In this document: piece by piece, positions 11,340 to 26,400 of the stretch | Layout of the letters: each line of letters begins with the position of its first letter | Numbering within the stretch: the first letter of the stretch is position 1 | Assembly: GCA_905182995.1 (NCBI GenBank) | Contig: CAJJDP010000018.1 | Span: 248,001 to 312,000 of the forward strand | DNA from: Paramecium octaurelia | Lineage: Eukaryota > Ciliophora > Oligohymenophorea > Peniculida > Parameciidae | Direction: 5' to 3' | DNA length: 64,000 bases | Notes under the pieces: model-generated | The model's database searches: none | What the model saw: only the letters and a program-made list of their open reading frames with translations | What the model was told of the DNA's origin: nothing | Made by a program: the position numbers and the translations under genes

Positions 11340-14300
11340 TCATAACCTTGGTTTAGCAATCTATTTATTAATTGTAAAAGTTCTAAAATATTTAATATAG
11401 TTATATACTCTAATCCTTCATCATCTTACATAAATTCAGTTTGAGGTTTTAACATTTTTTAATTGTCACTAATTTGAGGTAGATTTGTATTTGTGATTGT
11501 CAACTATTGTCCAGTATCAAAGTCTTATTAGAAGTATCGAATAGATACTCTATTCCCCTTCTCCTATTTCTTTGTTGTTGGACCCTTATTTTTTATAAAT
11601 TCAATAACTGATCTTGCAAGATTTTAGAACCTCTTTCTAACTTAAGCACTTTTCTTAGTTCTTTTATAATTAAAGCACGAAACAATCTTTTACTATTTTA
11701 ATATAGGGAATATTGATGTTAATTTAGAATTTATCTTGTCTATAATTTTCTCTGCTTATGAAGAATTTAGCTTTATCACAAGCTTAGTTAGGTACAACAA
11801 AAATTGCGCATTTATTGCTATTAAAAAGATATAACTGCAGATTTCTATAAACTTCAAATTATATTGTTCACTTTAAACAATTAAAATACTAAAAATAATT
11901 GTAGCAAGACAAACGATATGCATATGGCTTTCTAAATTGTTAAATAAGGATGCTTTATAAGGTTGATACTTTTCTACTAATTGTTAATAGACTACTATTA
12001 TTAAAACTACAAAGGTTGCTTTCCAAACTATTTGATCCTGAAACTACAATATCACAATCACCAATAAGAATTTTTATATCAATTTGCAATACTCCCAATA
12101 ATAATATTTACTTTTATAATTTAAGTATAAATAACCAAACATCATTTTGGTTTTTAAAAGTGTTAGTTGTTATTTTCTCTAAAATATTGCAACAAAGTCC
12201 AAAGCCAATATGATAAGAAATAATATGAATATTGGTATAATGAATTGCAAAATCCATAAATAATGTTCTTGTGAATCAAATATATATGTGACATCGGCAA
12301 GAATCCACTTTTTCCCTCCTATTACTCTATATGAGACCAAAGAGACCAAACAGGAGAATATACTTGGGGAATAATAGAGCTTACAATATTAGAGAGAATT
12401 AAAAATCAAGTGCTGGCGAGTTTCACTTTCTTTTCTAAATATGAATACTATGAAAACACCAATAATTATTAAATAGAGGATTGGTGAAAATATTTAGATG
12501 ATGGCTCTAATGTAAATGATATTGAAAGTAGTCTCGTAATTAGACCATACACAATCTAATGAAAAGGATATTGACTCTGTAGGATTTCCTAAAAAGTTTA
12601 TAATCGAAGATAATTGTATAGGAATATTTAATTTCAACATAGTCAGATAGAATATTATCTAAAAATAATGAAGAAATATTTTATTGCAACTAATAGTTGA
12701 AAACCAGAATACCCTAAACATCTTGTTAAAATCATTCTTTATGCAAAAAGCTGTTATTCCAATGGCTAAAATATTCCTAGATGTTATAAATGATTAATAC
12801 CATATGTTCAAGATTATATAATAGAAGATTGTATATCTCTAGCTTGAGCATTATTGGCAAGAATACTTAAAAAGATTCTAAAATTTTTCTGAGCCTCTAG
12901 TGCCATAAATATCACACTGTTCACACAATGCTCCTACATATCCAATTTCGCAACTAGCATCTGCTGTTTCCCAACCTCCTTTGCATTTAGTCTATGAATA
13001 AGAGCATTACAAAATATCATCTGAGTTCTAATGATATCTCCAGAAACCTTATCTAAGTTTCAATTATCCTGATGTTACTTAAGAGGTTGTAAGTTCGTTT
13101 CTTTTTGAGCATTTAGTAGATTTTATTGTTACAGAATATAAATCTTATGTGTAGTCACAAGCCTTACACTGATCACGATCAAAGATTTCTCCGATTTTGC
13201 AAGTGAAGGTCTTAACTTGTAATTAAATTTAGTAATTTTATAAATTAGTTATGGTGTTATTTAAGACTTTAACACAATTGCATTTAATTTTTAACAACAA
13301 AGGTTGCTCAGTGTATGGTGTGAATGTAAAAATTTGATCATCAAAATTAAAATCTTAAGAAGCTTAATTGAATTTGGCTTTGATTTGGAATTAAGAATAA
13401 GGATCGTCATTGAATATTGTGCAGTAGGAATTACTTAGATCTCTCATTATATCATATTATCTATTTAAAGCAACAACTCTCAGTGTTAAATTGGCATTTA
13501 TATATTTATTCTATATATAATCAAAATACTAATATTAGCCAATTTATTATCCTGATGGAAAGTAAATGAAATTAGTTATGCTTCCATCAAACAAAATATA
13601 ATTTTGAATCTTAATTTAATCTAATTAAATTAATTCATTATTCACCAATTCTGTAGGGAATAAGATATTCCTATAATTGTCAATTGTAATTCCTAATTTT
13701 GATGGAATTTCAACAATGTCGTTTCCAAAATAGCTTGCTTGATTTGCCTTAAAGGTTTGTTGCTCTATGAATATAGGCAACTAAATATTTGTAAAGACTC
13801 CTCCACCTTGCTGAGCTTTATTATTATAAATTTATGACTGTTCAAAGACCAAATATTTGCCTTCATAGTAGATAGCTCCTCCTTTGTATTTTGCTGTGTT
13901 ATTAATAAAATTTGATCTTAACACAGTTATTTAAAATTCATATACATTCAAACAACCTCCTTATTAAGCTGTATTTTCTATACAATAATAGTTTGATATT
14001 ATGACATCCTTTGATACTATCTTCTCATTTGGCTCATATGTTAATGGTTAAATTGTGAAACAAGAGTTTAAACACAAATTTTAATGACTGAAGAGTGTAT
14101 CCATAATTATTTAGGTAGCATTTTATTATTTAACTAAAGCATTGATATTAACTAGTTCATTTATTTGATTGTTCATGAATGTAATGTTTTTAAAAAAGAT
14201 TTATTACGTTGTAATTTAGTGCACAATGTTTATTAGGGTAGATGCAGATAATTAGGATGAAAAAATTAATTATTTATAGGAACAATCTATTTGTCTCATT

Positions 14301-17300
14301 AAATCTGTTATTTATGATATTGCAGCACAATCATTAAATGTAGAAGAGTTAATTTTACAGATCTCTTTGTTACTCTTATAGTTAAAACTGTTTGATGTAT
14401 TAAGCACCTATATATTTGTTAAATGAATGTCACTATAGCTTAAAATATTAATTAATTATTGATTAACTATGTTTGCATTATCAACTAATAGATTAGCTAG
14501 AATAATTTCAGACGGTTATTCAACATTTATTATGCCCTCTTAAATCAAATTTACAAAAAATGAATTTTTAAGTTCTATAGAACACATTTTCAAATTTATT
14601 AATTGCCTTTATTTTGATAAAGCATTATCTATCTAATTTTAATTATCAAATTTTAAGTTTTCAAAGTAAGTTTAATAATTTGATTACTCAACTATTATTT
14701 CTGTTAGACTTAACTTACAAAGTTATTAATTTGAATTGATAGAATTATCAAAATATAGAATTGATCCTAAATCTGCATAATTATCTTAAAAAAATGAATT
14801 TTAAAAATCAATCTGTATTTTTTGATAAATTGAAGATTTGATAAACAGAAATCCCCCTAGATTTTAAGTGAAAACTTAGCTCACTGAAATATTGATAAAT
14901 TACATTATAATTTCTTATGATTGTATTTCTAGATATATGGCGGCTCCATAGGATAAAGAGTTACCAATCAAGTTAGATAAATTACTAAATTAACAATTCT
15001 GGAATGTTAGAGTAGAAATATTCTAACTGCTTATTTGGAAACCTCCTCCGTAAAATCCTTATGAAGTATTCAAATGCACATTATTTACTAAAAGAGATGA
15101 TGTTTTTAGGTACCCATTACCAGATTAAGAGTAAATTGATGTGATAGAATAAGCAAGATCCTTTATAAAATAATTTAAAGTTGTGTAATTCATCACATTA
15201 TTATTGTTAAATAGAGTATAAGCAATATTTAATGATTTAGTATTAATGTAAAGTAGTGAAACAGTAGAATTCAATATTAAATTATACTCTAAGGAGGAAG
15301 TAATTAATGAAAAATACCCTCTTGGAGCGATGGCAACTATGAGTAAAGATGATGCACTTTAGGATTCTTCCAAGAATTCATTTAACAAATTCCCTTAAAA
15401 AATTAATTCAGAGAAATGAATTACAATTTAGTTTTAATCAATAATATTAATAAGTCCTAAAGCATTTTAATTAAGATTCTTTAAAAGTAAATTACTTTCA
15501 AACTTTACCTGATTAAATATAATTACTTTTTACTGAATCTCTTAATTTAAATTCATCTTTTAATCATATATAATTTGTAGAATTCCTTAATTGTATAGAG
15601 TATTATTTGAGAAAATTGAATTTTAAATATTAATGTTTCTCACTTCAAAAAACGAGATGAGAGAATATTCCTATTAAAATTTTGAAGAATCTAAACAGGT
15701 AAAACTCAAAAATTTTTCTCTTTTTCTCTGGATTATTTACAAATTATCAATAATTACTTCCATTGAGTTAACTATAGCTATTTCTGGCAAGTCTTCTTCT
15801 CTTATAATTAAAAAGTTCTTGATTACAATTGATTTACAAGACAATATTATTTTGTTTTTGGATATATCAATTTCATTTAATAATTCTATTTATTTTAATT
15901 TGGAGTTTTAAATTTAAATATCCACGAGTTACATTTTAATTTCCATCTAATCATCTAAACCAACATTGATCAAAGGGACTTCCTTTTCATATTTAATAAG
16001 ATTAAAGCTTATCTTGTTCAAAATGAATTGAGGCTCTTTAATATAAGAATATCCACTTTAAAATAAAGTACTTTATGTTTTGAGGCTTATTTCAGATAGA
16101 GTAAAATCTTCCATTTCAATAAAATTATTTAAACTAAAAAAAACAGTGTTGACTAAAGTTGAATCTTATAAGAGTGTTTATTTCACTTTGATTTAATAGA
16201 AATATATAAAATTAAAAAATGCTGAGGAATCAATAATAAGTAAATTTAAGTTCAAATGTTCCATTATCATTTCATTATTATCATTAATATCAAGTAGTTT
16301 AATGTAAGTGGAGTTTTTTAGAACCATATTTGTGATTTGTAAGTTTGAAGTGTATATTTTGACTGAATTTTAATTTAATAAGTTAAATACGATTATATTC
16401 ATAAAATCACAATATAAAAATTTAACATTATCCAAGATTAATAGAGTAGGTTATAAATTAGTTTTAATCAAGATAAATTGAGAGTTTAATTCAGTTAAAA
16501 GTAAATTTATAAATTAAATATCTCGAAATTCTATTGATTATTAACTTCCAGCAACGATTTTGATTTATTACTTTAAGTTAAGAGATCCAAAATTAACACT
16601 CTAAAACGTTGTTCTTAATTTAAATAGGGAATCAAGAGTTATAGTAGCTATGAGATTCGAAGATGATATAAAGGATAGGTTAGAAATGATAATTTCAGTA
16701 AAGCCTAACAAATCAAAATTCCCAAGAAAATATAGGTCGGACTATTATGAGGAGTAGAATTTCAATTTAATTATGCTATAATTAATAATAATATTACATT
16801 GCAGAAAACACATTCTTACTCATATTTTATTAAAAGTATCCTTCCCGAGGAATTCTACAAGAATGTTCAAGACCATCAACTATTTCAAAATTATAAATGA
16901 CTTCCTTAACAGTATTTTTATTAGCATAAGCATAAAGCTTTTCATTCTCAAAATATGGTAAATGATCTATATTGCTAGAGGAAGAGAATAAATCTTTTAT
17001 ATTTACTTAATTTTTATAAGAAACAAAGTCATCTTAACAGTATATTTTGACATCAATTGTAATTGAGATAAAACATCGTTATTGATCAGGGTTGAAACTA
17101 CAGTCCTAAAAGCTCTAAAGATCTTCATCATAAAAATATAAGTTTGAGAATCCTTTAATACAAATATTCTAATAGATTTGAGATTAGCTTGAATAATAAG
17201 GATTTATAGCAGCTACTTCTGATTAGGTTCTTTTAATGCAAATTTAGCAAAAGGTGGGACATTCCAAACAATTATTATCAACCACTGAAAGAATCTTGCC

Positions 17301-20291
17301 TAAATAAGTAAAAGGGCAAGATTGACATACATTTTCATCATTACTTTTTATACATGATTAACAATATTAAGGACATGCTTTTATACATTTTCCATTATAC
17401 AATTCCTAATTTTCAAAACACTAAATGCATTAAACCATATACTATTCTTTTTAAAATTTTTAATTATAATCATTATAAAAGTGACTTTGGTTACTTTCTT
17501 CAACAAAAAATTTATAAAATGCTCTAAGTTCTTTTCTGAAATTATCGTTAAATTATATTAAAATCTATTAACACCTGAAACAATTAAGTTCAGCAGGACA
17601 TTTGATACAGACTCCAGTATAGGATGAATAATATCCATAATCACAATCCAAACATATTTGATTATATTCATTTATTTTGAGACATTCTAAACATTTGTCA
17701 ATTAACGGACAGTAGCTAAATCGTGAGTATACTTTTTATTAAGCAGCAGTTTTATCGTAAATGGTTAGGCAAACATATGTACCACTATAATCAAAAACAG
17801 ATTACTTACACATACCATATTGATAGGCAGTATAAACGCATTAATTAGTAATGAGATCATATGTAAAGGAGTCATCATAACATCTTGCACATCCAACCCT
17901 CACATTTTCATCATAGTCTCGAGGTTCAAAAAATGTATCCAAAGTTGTTATTGAATAATCAGTCTCTAAGTACTAAAAGCCGTATTAACAATAATTAATT
18001 GTTATTTCTAAACAATCTATTGCATTGAACATAATATAGTATTTATTCACATCTATGCATTCTAAACATCTTAAGTATGGCTCTTATTTTTTAAAGTTGA
18101 AATCAAGCTAGCAAATTTTACAATTCAAACCGCACCTTTCACAAACTCCATTGAGAATTAGTGAACTTTTATCCGAACAGCTATCACACATTACATTGTT
18201 AACTATTTCATCATAATGACAAGTTTGACATTCTTGTGGGCATTCAACACAATTTTATTAATCTAAATCAAAGTAATATTAAGAGAGGCATTCAATGCAT
18301 ATTCCCTCTGAATTTTATAATAAACAAAAAGGAGGATTAAGTTTACAAGCTCCATTTATAAATTTAAAATTTGGTTTACATTTTACAAATGCTTATACGC
18401 CTAAATGAAATGCTCCTAATAGCTTGTTACAATCAGATTCAACTGGATTACAAAACGATGCACATCCATCGCATAATTATATTGAAGATGGCTAATTGAT
18501 TAGATACAAATCCCTAAATTCTTGCTCTCTTTGAGCATATCTAAAAGAAAAGAATATCTAATTAAAATCCCAATTACAAATAGGGTTTAGGAACCATTCC
18601 TTTTAATTATTAATACAATCTAAACAATTTAGCATTCTATTTCCAAATGGACTAATAATAATGATTGCAATTATACCATGGAAGACAAGAATTAAGAAAT
18701 TCAAAATAGCCTAACTTGCACTTTATTGCTTCATTTTCATCTTCTTTTTGTACTACAATCATAGCTGTTGCATAACTTTGTTGAAGTGTTATGCAATTCA
18801 GACTGTCAAATGATTCAATATATCCAATATCACAAGCACAAATGTTTTTAAAGGGCAAGTGTACCCTATTATAAATAGGATTGCAATTCAAACATTAGTT
18901 TTCATAAGGACCTAGACAACTAAAACAAGTTGTGTGGCAATCTCTACTAAAATCAAATTATACTTGTTAAAAATGGTTTTGAAACTTCATAACTATGAAT
19001 AAATTCTAAATTTGTAATTTAGCCATTCATGTAAGTTTGTTCTTCAGTAGCTCCTGATATAAAGATGGTCGCATTAACATTAGAAAATTCATAAGGGGAA
19101 AAATTAAGTTAATAGATCGCATAAACAACAGATTAATCATAAGAAAAGTAGAGATAAATAGATGATGGTTGCTCCTTATTTCCTAATTGATATTATATAT
19201 AATGCCAAGATATTAATTGATGATAAACTTAAGACTATCCCATATATTGAGTTATTTCAGATCCGCAATAAATATAAGGCTCGTAAACGTTTGGATTTTA
19301 GTTAAATTATTAAATTATGGAAAATTATGAGCCGTATCGACCGCTGCTTGAAATCTGATAGCGCAGCGTCAAGATTTAATCTCCTGGGTATCTATTAGTG
19401 TATTGTAAATTTGAGTAACTTATAACTACAAGTATAAATCCATAATCTTTGACTTATTCATTTAATTTTACCCACCCTTGGATTAAAAATGTAGAGCCAT
19501 CCATAAAGATTGTCTTTACTAAATATTAACTTCCATTAAAATGTTGTTCATCAACTAATAGAATTCTTTATTCTTTGGGTTTGATTCTTTCAAATATTTG
19601 TGCCTCAATTATCTTCTGATTAAACTATTAAAAATTGCTCCCAATCTAGTCGAACACTTCAATAATTTGAAATTCAGAAATTTTTGCAGTAAAGGGTAGC
19701 AAATTCATGTTTTATACCTATTTTAAATGATATGAGAATTACTCTTGCATATCCTCCCAAGTAACTGTTGACCATTTAGGGAATTTGAGTAGTTAATTGA
19801 AACTTATTGTATATAAAATTATTAAGAGCCTATTCATTATATAGATAAACCTCTATAGTGCTTTTAATAGGATCTAATGAAACTGCTGCAAAGATCCAAA
19901 TGCCTTCAAAATCATAATATTTATAATTAACTAGAAACTCCTGGTTTGAATTTATTATGAATTTTAAGTTGATCAAATAATTATCGAAATTTTCCATAAA
20001 GTATAATAAAATTTCAAATTGATCCCCTTAAGAAAAACACATTATTTGCCCTTTAACAACATCATTTTAATCTAAGCCTTCAGTTAGTGAATGAGTTGAG
20101 AAGATCTTTTTAAGGGCAATGTATTTAAACCAAAATCCATACCCTGTTCTTGTATTTTAAACTTGAGTTTCTAATTTTTAATAAGGGTCATATTCGTCTA
20201 ATAATTATAAAGTTTATCTGATATTTTAGGCCAACGATTAAAATGAAATTATAATGATGATTAACGCTCTAAAGTATGAGAAATATTTCAT
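11340..20291 (-). CDS. Giant LamG/Cys-rich/membrane-anchored surface protein (paralog A)
   Basis: A gene of about 8.95 kb, nearly 2,900-2,950 residues. ATG 20291 encodes a signal peptide (MKYFSYFRALIIIIISFQSL) and then a LamG-like jelly-roll (GYGFWFKYIA, EGIWIFAAVSLDP). About 18960-17100 codes for many CxxC modules of the furin/growth-factor-receptor type, such as NCVECPQECQTCH. About 16800-13200 is a long Asn/Ile-rich, low-Cys stretch suggestive of parallel beta-helix repeats. About 12950-11500 carries hydrophobic segments, then a basic/Gln-rich cytosolic tail ending at TGA 11342-11340 through a 26-nt intron (11383-11408). Not every intron was mapped. The order of parts matches the head-to-head gene at 20460-29662. 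Role in surface or matrix is inferred from architecture. Confidence 0.75.
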
Positions 20292-20459
20292 TAATGCTAA
20301 ATGTTCTAAAAAAATTTAAATAAAAATAATTATTTGAAAACTTTGAAAAGGATTATCTAATGAAATAAATATAGTATTAATACTTTTATTTAATTATTGA
20401 GCTTCTCAAAAGATTAGCCAATTATCAAATATTAATTAATATAATAATAGTCAGTGTCT
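20292..20459. promoter_or_regulatory. 168-bp shared upstream region of two divergent giant genes
   Basis: The start codons of the two giant paralogs point away from each other across this segment, which must contain both promoters and 5' leaders. It is AT-rich with poly-A/T runs and no motif I can name. Confidence 0.6.
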
Positions 20460-23400
20460 ATGCTCAAGTAAATTTCATTATTTTTACAAATTTCTTTGTA
20501 TTTATTTATCATAGATTTAAGTTTTATACAGCAAGCAACTAGTGATTTTGAGGTTATTGATGAGGAATAGTCATTTTACAAGACAACAAATAAAATTGAA
20601 TTAGATGAAAATTATAGCTATGGATATGAATTTTGGTTCAAATTTAACCTAATCCCTCAGCAGACTTATTAAGAAGTATTTGAAGAGGAATACTTAACAG
20701 TTCGTTACAACAACTAAGAATATAGCAATACTTTTTTAATTTTTTCTGAGTGGGATTCTCACTCTAAGTAATTTACTGTTCTTTATTTCCTATAATAAAC
20801 ATACTCACAATGTTGTACTCTCTTTGTTATACTGTATCTTTAGAATTAATATTACAATTATTACTCATAGTATATTGGATTTTTAAACTTAGAGGGAAGT
20901 TGGGTATACACTCATTTTGGTTTCTAGAGGTACACAAATAAATTTTAATGGTTTTTGTATTCTTCTGAAGACAGATGGGTTTGGGGATAGGATTATTAAA
21001 TTGATGGGATATTGTAAGAGTTAACAGAAATCACAAATATAGTTGGCGGAAGTGGAAAAATTTAATACTTAAATTATGAACTCAATCTTCAAAAAATTAG
21101 AGGAAGATTCACCTCAGTAATTTTTACCAAGGGAATTTTAAATAAAGAAGCATTACAATGGTCCCTATAATATATTTAACTTCCTGACATCTGTTCTGGA
21201 ATTATATTTGAAATTTTATATGGAATTTAATATCTGGATGGGACAAATTACTAAGAAAGAGTTATGTTTTTGAAAGGCAAGAAATTTATTATAAGAGGAT
21301 GGAATAAGCTAAACATTAATAAGGTAATAAGTTGATAAATTTTAGAATTAATACTAAGATTCACATTTATAAATGATGAGAATTACTTCTAATAAAGTCT
21401 ATACAGAAAACAGTAATATTGGAGATAAGCTATTTTAATTAATTTATATCCTAAATTCCGATTTAAATAAACAATCTAGTATTCAAGTGAATGCTTAAAG
21501 ACTAACTCTTCCCTTTTCATCCTTCTACTATGAATCATATTTCGACAGATTTTATTATTATGATGATCTAATGCTAAAGAGGTTGTCTAATTGGGTCTAC
21601 TTTAGTTTTGAATAAGGCGGCATATACTAATAATTATTCAAAATATTCTTTACATATGATTCTTTCAGTCTGTCATATGACTTTGGAAATAAATACTATC
21701 CTAACTCTATCTACTAATTAGCTGATGTTCCCCTTTACATCCTTATCGGAGGAGATAAGTTTTCAAGTCGATTTTATTATGAAGGATACGTGCAGAATTT
21801 ATAAATTTTGACCTGCTTATCCGAATTCGACTTATATTAATAATATAACCCTTAATAGGATTGTAAATATTAAATTTATCATTAGATTGCCATCCATTTT
21901 GTAAAACGTGTAATGGGCCTAATTAAAATAACTGTTTAAGTTGTCATGATTATCAAAACAGAGAATATTACATGGGCAAAAATTTATGCATTTGTAAGTT
22001 TGGATTTACTGAAATGCCCTATTTGTTTGCTTGTTCAAAAATTTATACTGAGTATAAAAAAGAAATAGAGGTAGAGAAATAATCGGAAGAATGCTAAATC
22101 AATAGAGAAATTAATGGTCTTTCAATATGTTCAAGTTGGTATTCTATTTTATAAGATATGTTAGTCCTGAAATCAATTATAGATGCTATGATTGCATTTT
22201 GAATCCTAATAATTGGATTTCTAATCCTTTGTGTACAAAGGATATTGTATATTCTAGTTTAAAAAGTTCATCTATGTTAATAAAAAATAGAGATTCAAAA
22301 GACTATACTGTTTATACCTTGGATCTTGAATTTGGATTTTAACTTTGTGAAGGTTGTGGAAAACTATGTGCGAAAGGCGAAGAAGGATGTAATCATATAG
22401 AAGGAAGAACTCATTTAAATGAAAAGGTTTGGGTAAAATGCAAAATGGAGGGCTTTTATTTTGAAGATAACAGTTGTCAAAGATGCAAACCATAATGTTT
22501 GATTTGTGTTTCACTAAATCATTGTTAATCTTGTTTGGATGGATGCTATCTAAAAGATGGAGACTGTTTTCAATGCCAAAAAGAATGTAAATAATGTTTA
22601 TATAATGATTAACAAAATATTATATGCACAGCTTGTATTGAAGGATATGGATTATTTTAGGGGTCCTGTTAAAAGTGCGGATCCCATTGTCTTAGTTGTG
22701 AACAAAGCATAAACAACGTGAATCAAAATGTATTTTTAAGATGTTTAAATTGTGAAGATAATAAAAAATTCATGATAAGTTATGATTAATTTAATTGTAT
22801 TGAAAATCGCATAAATAATTGTAACTATGGGTTCATTTATTCATCAAAAAATCGAGTTTTGAATACTTTAAGATTAGAGTAAGATTTTATTGAATTTGAT
22901 ACCGCTGTTTTTGGATGTGCATAATGTGAACAGTATTATGAATATGATATTCAAAATTAACTTTGCAAATTTAAATATGTGGAATACTGCGAATAATTAA
23001 TTCTAGATTATGGACAAGAGCAGTGCTTAGTTTTTACAAATTACTTAGTTATATTTCCCTATTATCCATCCAGAGTATATGCTAATGATTTGGAGTGTGA
23101 TAAAAACATTCTCTAATGCCTCAAATGCTTACGTGTATATAATAATCAATATTGTCTTGTTTGTAAAACTGGTTACTATGCTTATTGGGATGGTGTTTGC
23201 ATAGAATGTCCAAAAAGCTTAAATTGTAAAAATTGTTATATTCAGTCAAAAAAATATAAAGACGGTTGGAAAAAAAATATTAGAGTTACATTTGAATATT
23301 TCTATATTGACCATTTTGTTGATTAATCGCTATTCAAATATCTAAATTCTAAACCAGATGATGAGTATGAAATATTTTGTTATGATTGTTGGTAAGACTA

Positions 23401-26400
23401 TGAGTTATACAATGGGTTGTGCATTCAAGCCTGTGATTGTGTTTCCTGTGTGAAAGTAGATAATTAGAACATTTGCGAAGTCAGCCCTTACTTTTAAGAT
23501 TTCAAATCTCTAACCATAATTGAGGGTAAAATCATAGATTGTTCAACCTATTGTTTATTTTGTTTTCCATTACTTTAAGAAGAAATTTATCAGATAAATC
23601 CATACTTTTAGAATGCCGTATATTCTTACTATTCTAATAAATGCTTAATTCCAAACTCAAATTTCAATAACTTGGTTTATGATCCACATCTTCAACAATA
23701 TAAATAATGCTCAACTCATTCGAATTGCTAGATGGAAATATCCATAAACTATTTCCTAATTTGCCAAAATGAACAGACATATCAAAATGAAGATTCTGTA
23801 ATATTGATTACAATATAAGAGTTATTCTCTAGTAGTGATGAATAGAGATTTAAGGATTTCTAAAATTAAGGGTTTTATGAATATGCCAACGCTCAAATGA
23901 TAGAAAATATTATCATAAATATTGAAGTTTAAGACTCTTAGTAATGTTTATTACCTCAATTTTCATTATTGAGTAACTAATTTTTAACAAACATATTCTC
24001 AATAAAAAATGTTAAATTATTTATTTACAGTTAAAACACAGCTGAATTTGTAGTTAATGAACTTTACATATAGAGTTTCTAATACATCCAGCTTGAAAAT
24101 ATATAATTTAAACCATACTTTCAGAGCTCATTTAGTTTATTAATGTATTCTTTATTAGAACAATAATTAATCTTTAGGAATTTGAATTTTACTAATTAAA
24201 AACAATTGAATTAATTCTAAATAAATATTAATTATATCAATAATGTTGAATGGCATAACGTAAGATTTAGCGATATAGATACTGATTCGGTTTATGGATT
24301 AATATTAATCAATAGTGCCAAATCTAAAAAACTCTATTTTAAAGATATAAAACTATTAAACTGCATATTATAAAAATCTATTTTCATCTATTTAAGTAAT
24401 GTAACACTTTCAGAAATCATTATTGACGGATTATAAATTGAAACTGAATTTCAAAATTCATTATTGCTTCAATATCTTAATTCAAAATAAAATAATATTA
24501 AGATGTCTTAGGTATCGATTCAATCAAGATTATTATATTGTTACACATGGTTGTATTTTTAGAATTAAAATATGATAAAATTATAAAATTTTATCATTTA
24601 GTAATCATACTTACTTGAAACTATATTACTTTTTTTAAGAGACAATACCTAAGTTTCTGATATCTAAGCATTTCAAAATTAATTATATTAGCACTCAATT
24701 TTATTTTATTTTTTTAATGGGTATAGTGAAGAAAGTACAAATCAATTTACTATTAGTAATGTATTATTTTTAGAGAATTAGTGTTATAATAATTATTGTC
24801 TTATATATGCTGTTTAAGATTAAGAAGCATCTATAAATCAAATTTTGTTAAAATAAATCTAAATCCATTTTAATACAAGGTTATTTTAATGGGGTGTAGA
24901 AAATGTAGACGAATACGAAACTTTAATTTATTTATCTCTTAAAACCATAATAATAGATGATTTACAATTGAAAGGAGATTTTATGTCTTAATTAGATAAA
25001 TAAATGCCAATCAATTAAATTCATATACATAATATAGTCTCACTTCAAATTACATCTATTAAAATAAGTAATTAAAATTAACCAAGTGCCTCCTATTTTT
25101 ATCAATCTTATAAATGTTCTAAATTATAATAATCATCTACAAGTAATAAACCTCTACTAACGATTCAATCATTCCAGAATCTCAAATTGAATTTTATCGA
25201 TATATTTAATATCATTAATTTCAATGCACCAATTATCAAGATTTTATCATAAAATTCATATGTTTAATAGTTAGATGAGTAGATACTTATTCAAAATATT
25301 AATTTCACATCCAATTTGCTATTAACAACACAGTACTTTAACTCAAAATCAATTCTACATATATATAGTTAATAGAAGCAAAATATTTAGATAGAAAATT
25401 TCTTATCATCATACAACATCCTACATGAATATATTTAAGATTATAGCATATCATCTGCAAATGTATTACTAATAGAATCTCCATAAAGTGATGTTACAAT
25501 AATCAATTCATATTTTACAAGCAATACTGTTATTAATTCGAGCAATACTCAACTTTAAATTTATTGTGATACTTTGTAAATTATTAATTCAACCTTTATA
25601 AAGCATAATCAGATGGATTAGAGTATGATTGATGTAATATTTAATAAATAATTTCTAAATGACATGGAAGTTAAGTATTTTGAATAACTGTAAAATTATT
25701 TTCCAATTATTTCTTAAACAGGAGTTGGTGAATTTCAATTTAGAAATCTCATCATCTAAAACATCGAAATAAACTCTACATAGGGTTATTAAGGTGGAGC
25801 ATTCTCATTATATCCAAAAAATCAAGGAATAATATAAGTATCACAGTCAAAATTTATCAATATAAAATCCTAATTTTCACTTTTTGATACTAAAGGAGGA
25901 TGTTTCTATATATTATTGCCTTCATTTAATGTAGATATTATTATTAACTAATGCACTTTTTCCAATATTTGGACATAAAACTATGGAAGCATTATTTTTG
26001 TTGAATCTGTTATTGATCATCTTATGAATCTCAAAATAGCGGACGTTTCCATTACAAATACATTTAGTTTATAAGGTTCAGTCATCTATTTGAAGTAAAA
26101 TAAAGTAGATTTGAATACTATAAATCAAATAGTATTTTAGAATGTTGTAATAGTTTAGGAAGAGGAAAATTTTGTTGCCTATTTAGCTGAATACATGACG
26201 ATTCCAGATGATTAATTAAATCAATTTTAAGAGAATAGAAGTTTAATTTATACAACCTATTCTAATGTATCTTTATAAAATATTTCAGTAATGAATATAT
26301 TCTAAGAAATGATATTAGAATGTAATTAATGCGAAAAAATTTTGATTAAAAATTTATTCATTTACAAAGGTAAAGAAACTTTTGCACTATTTTCAATTGT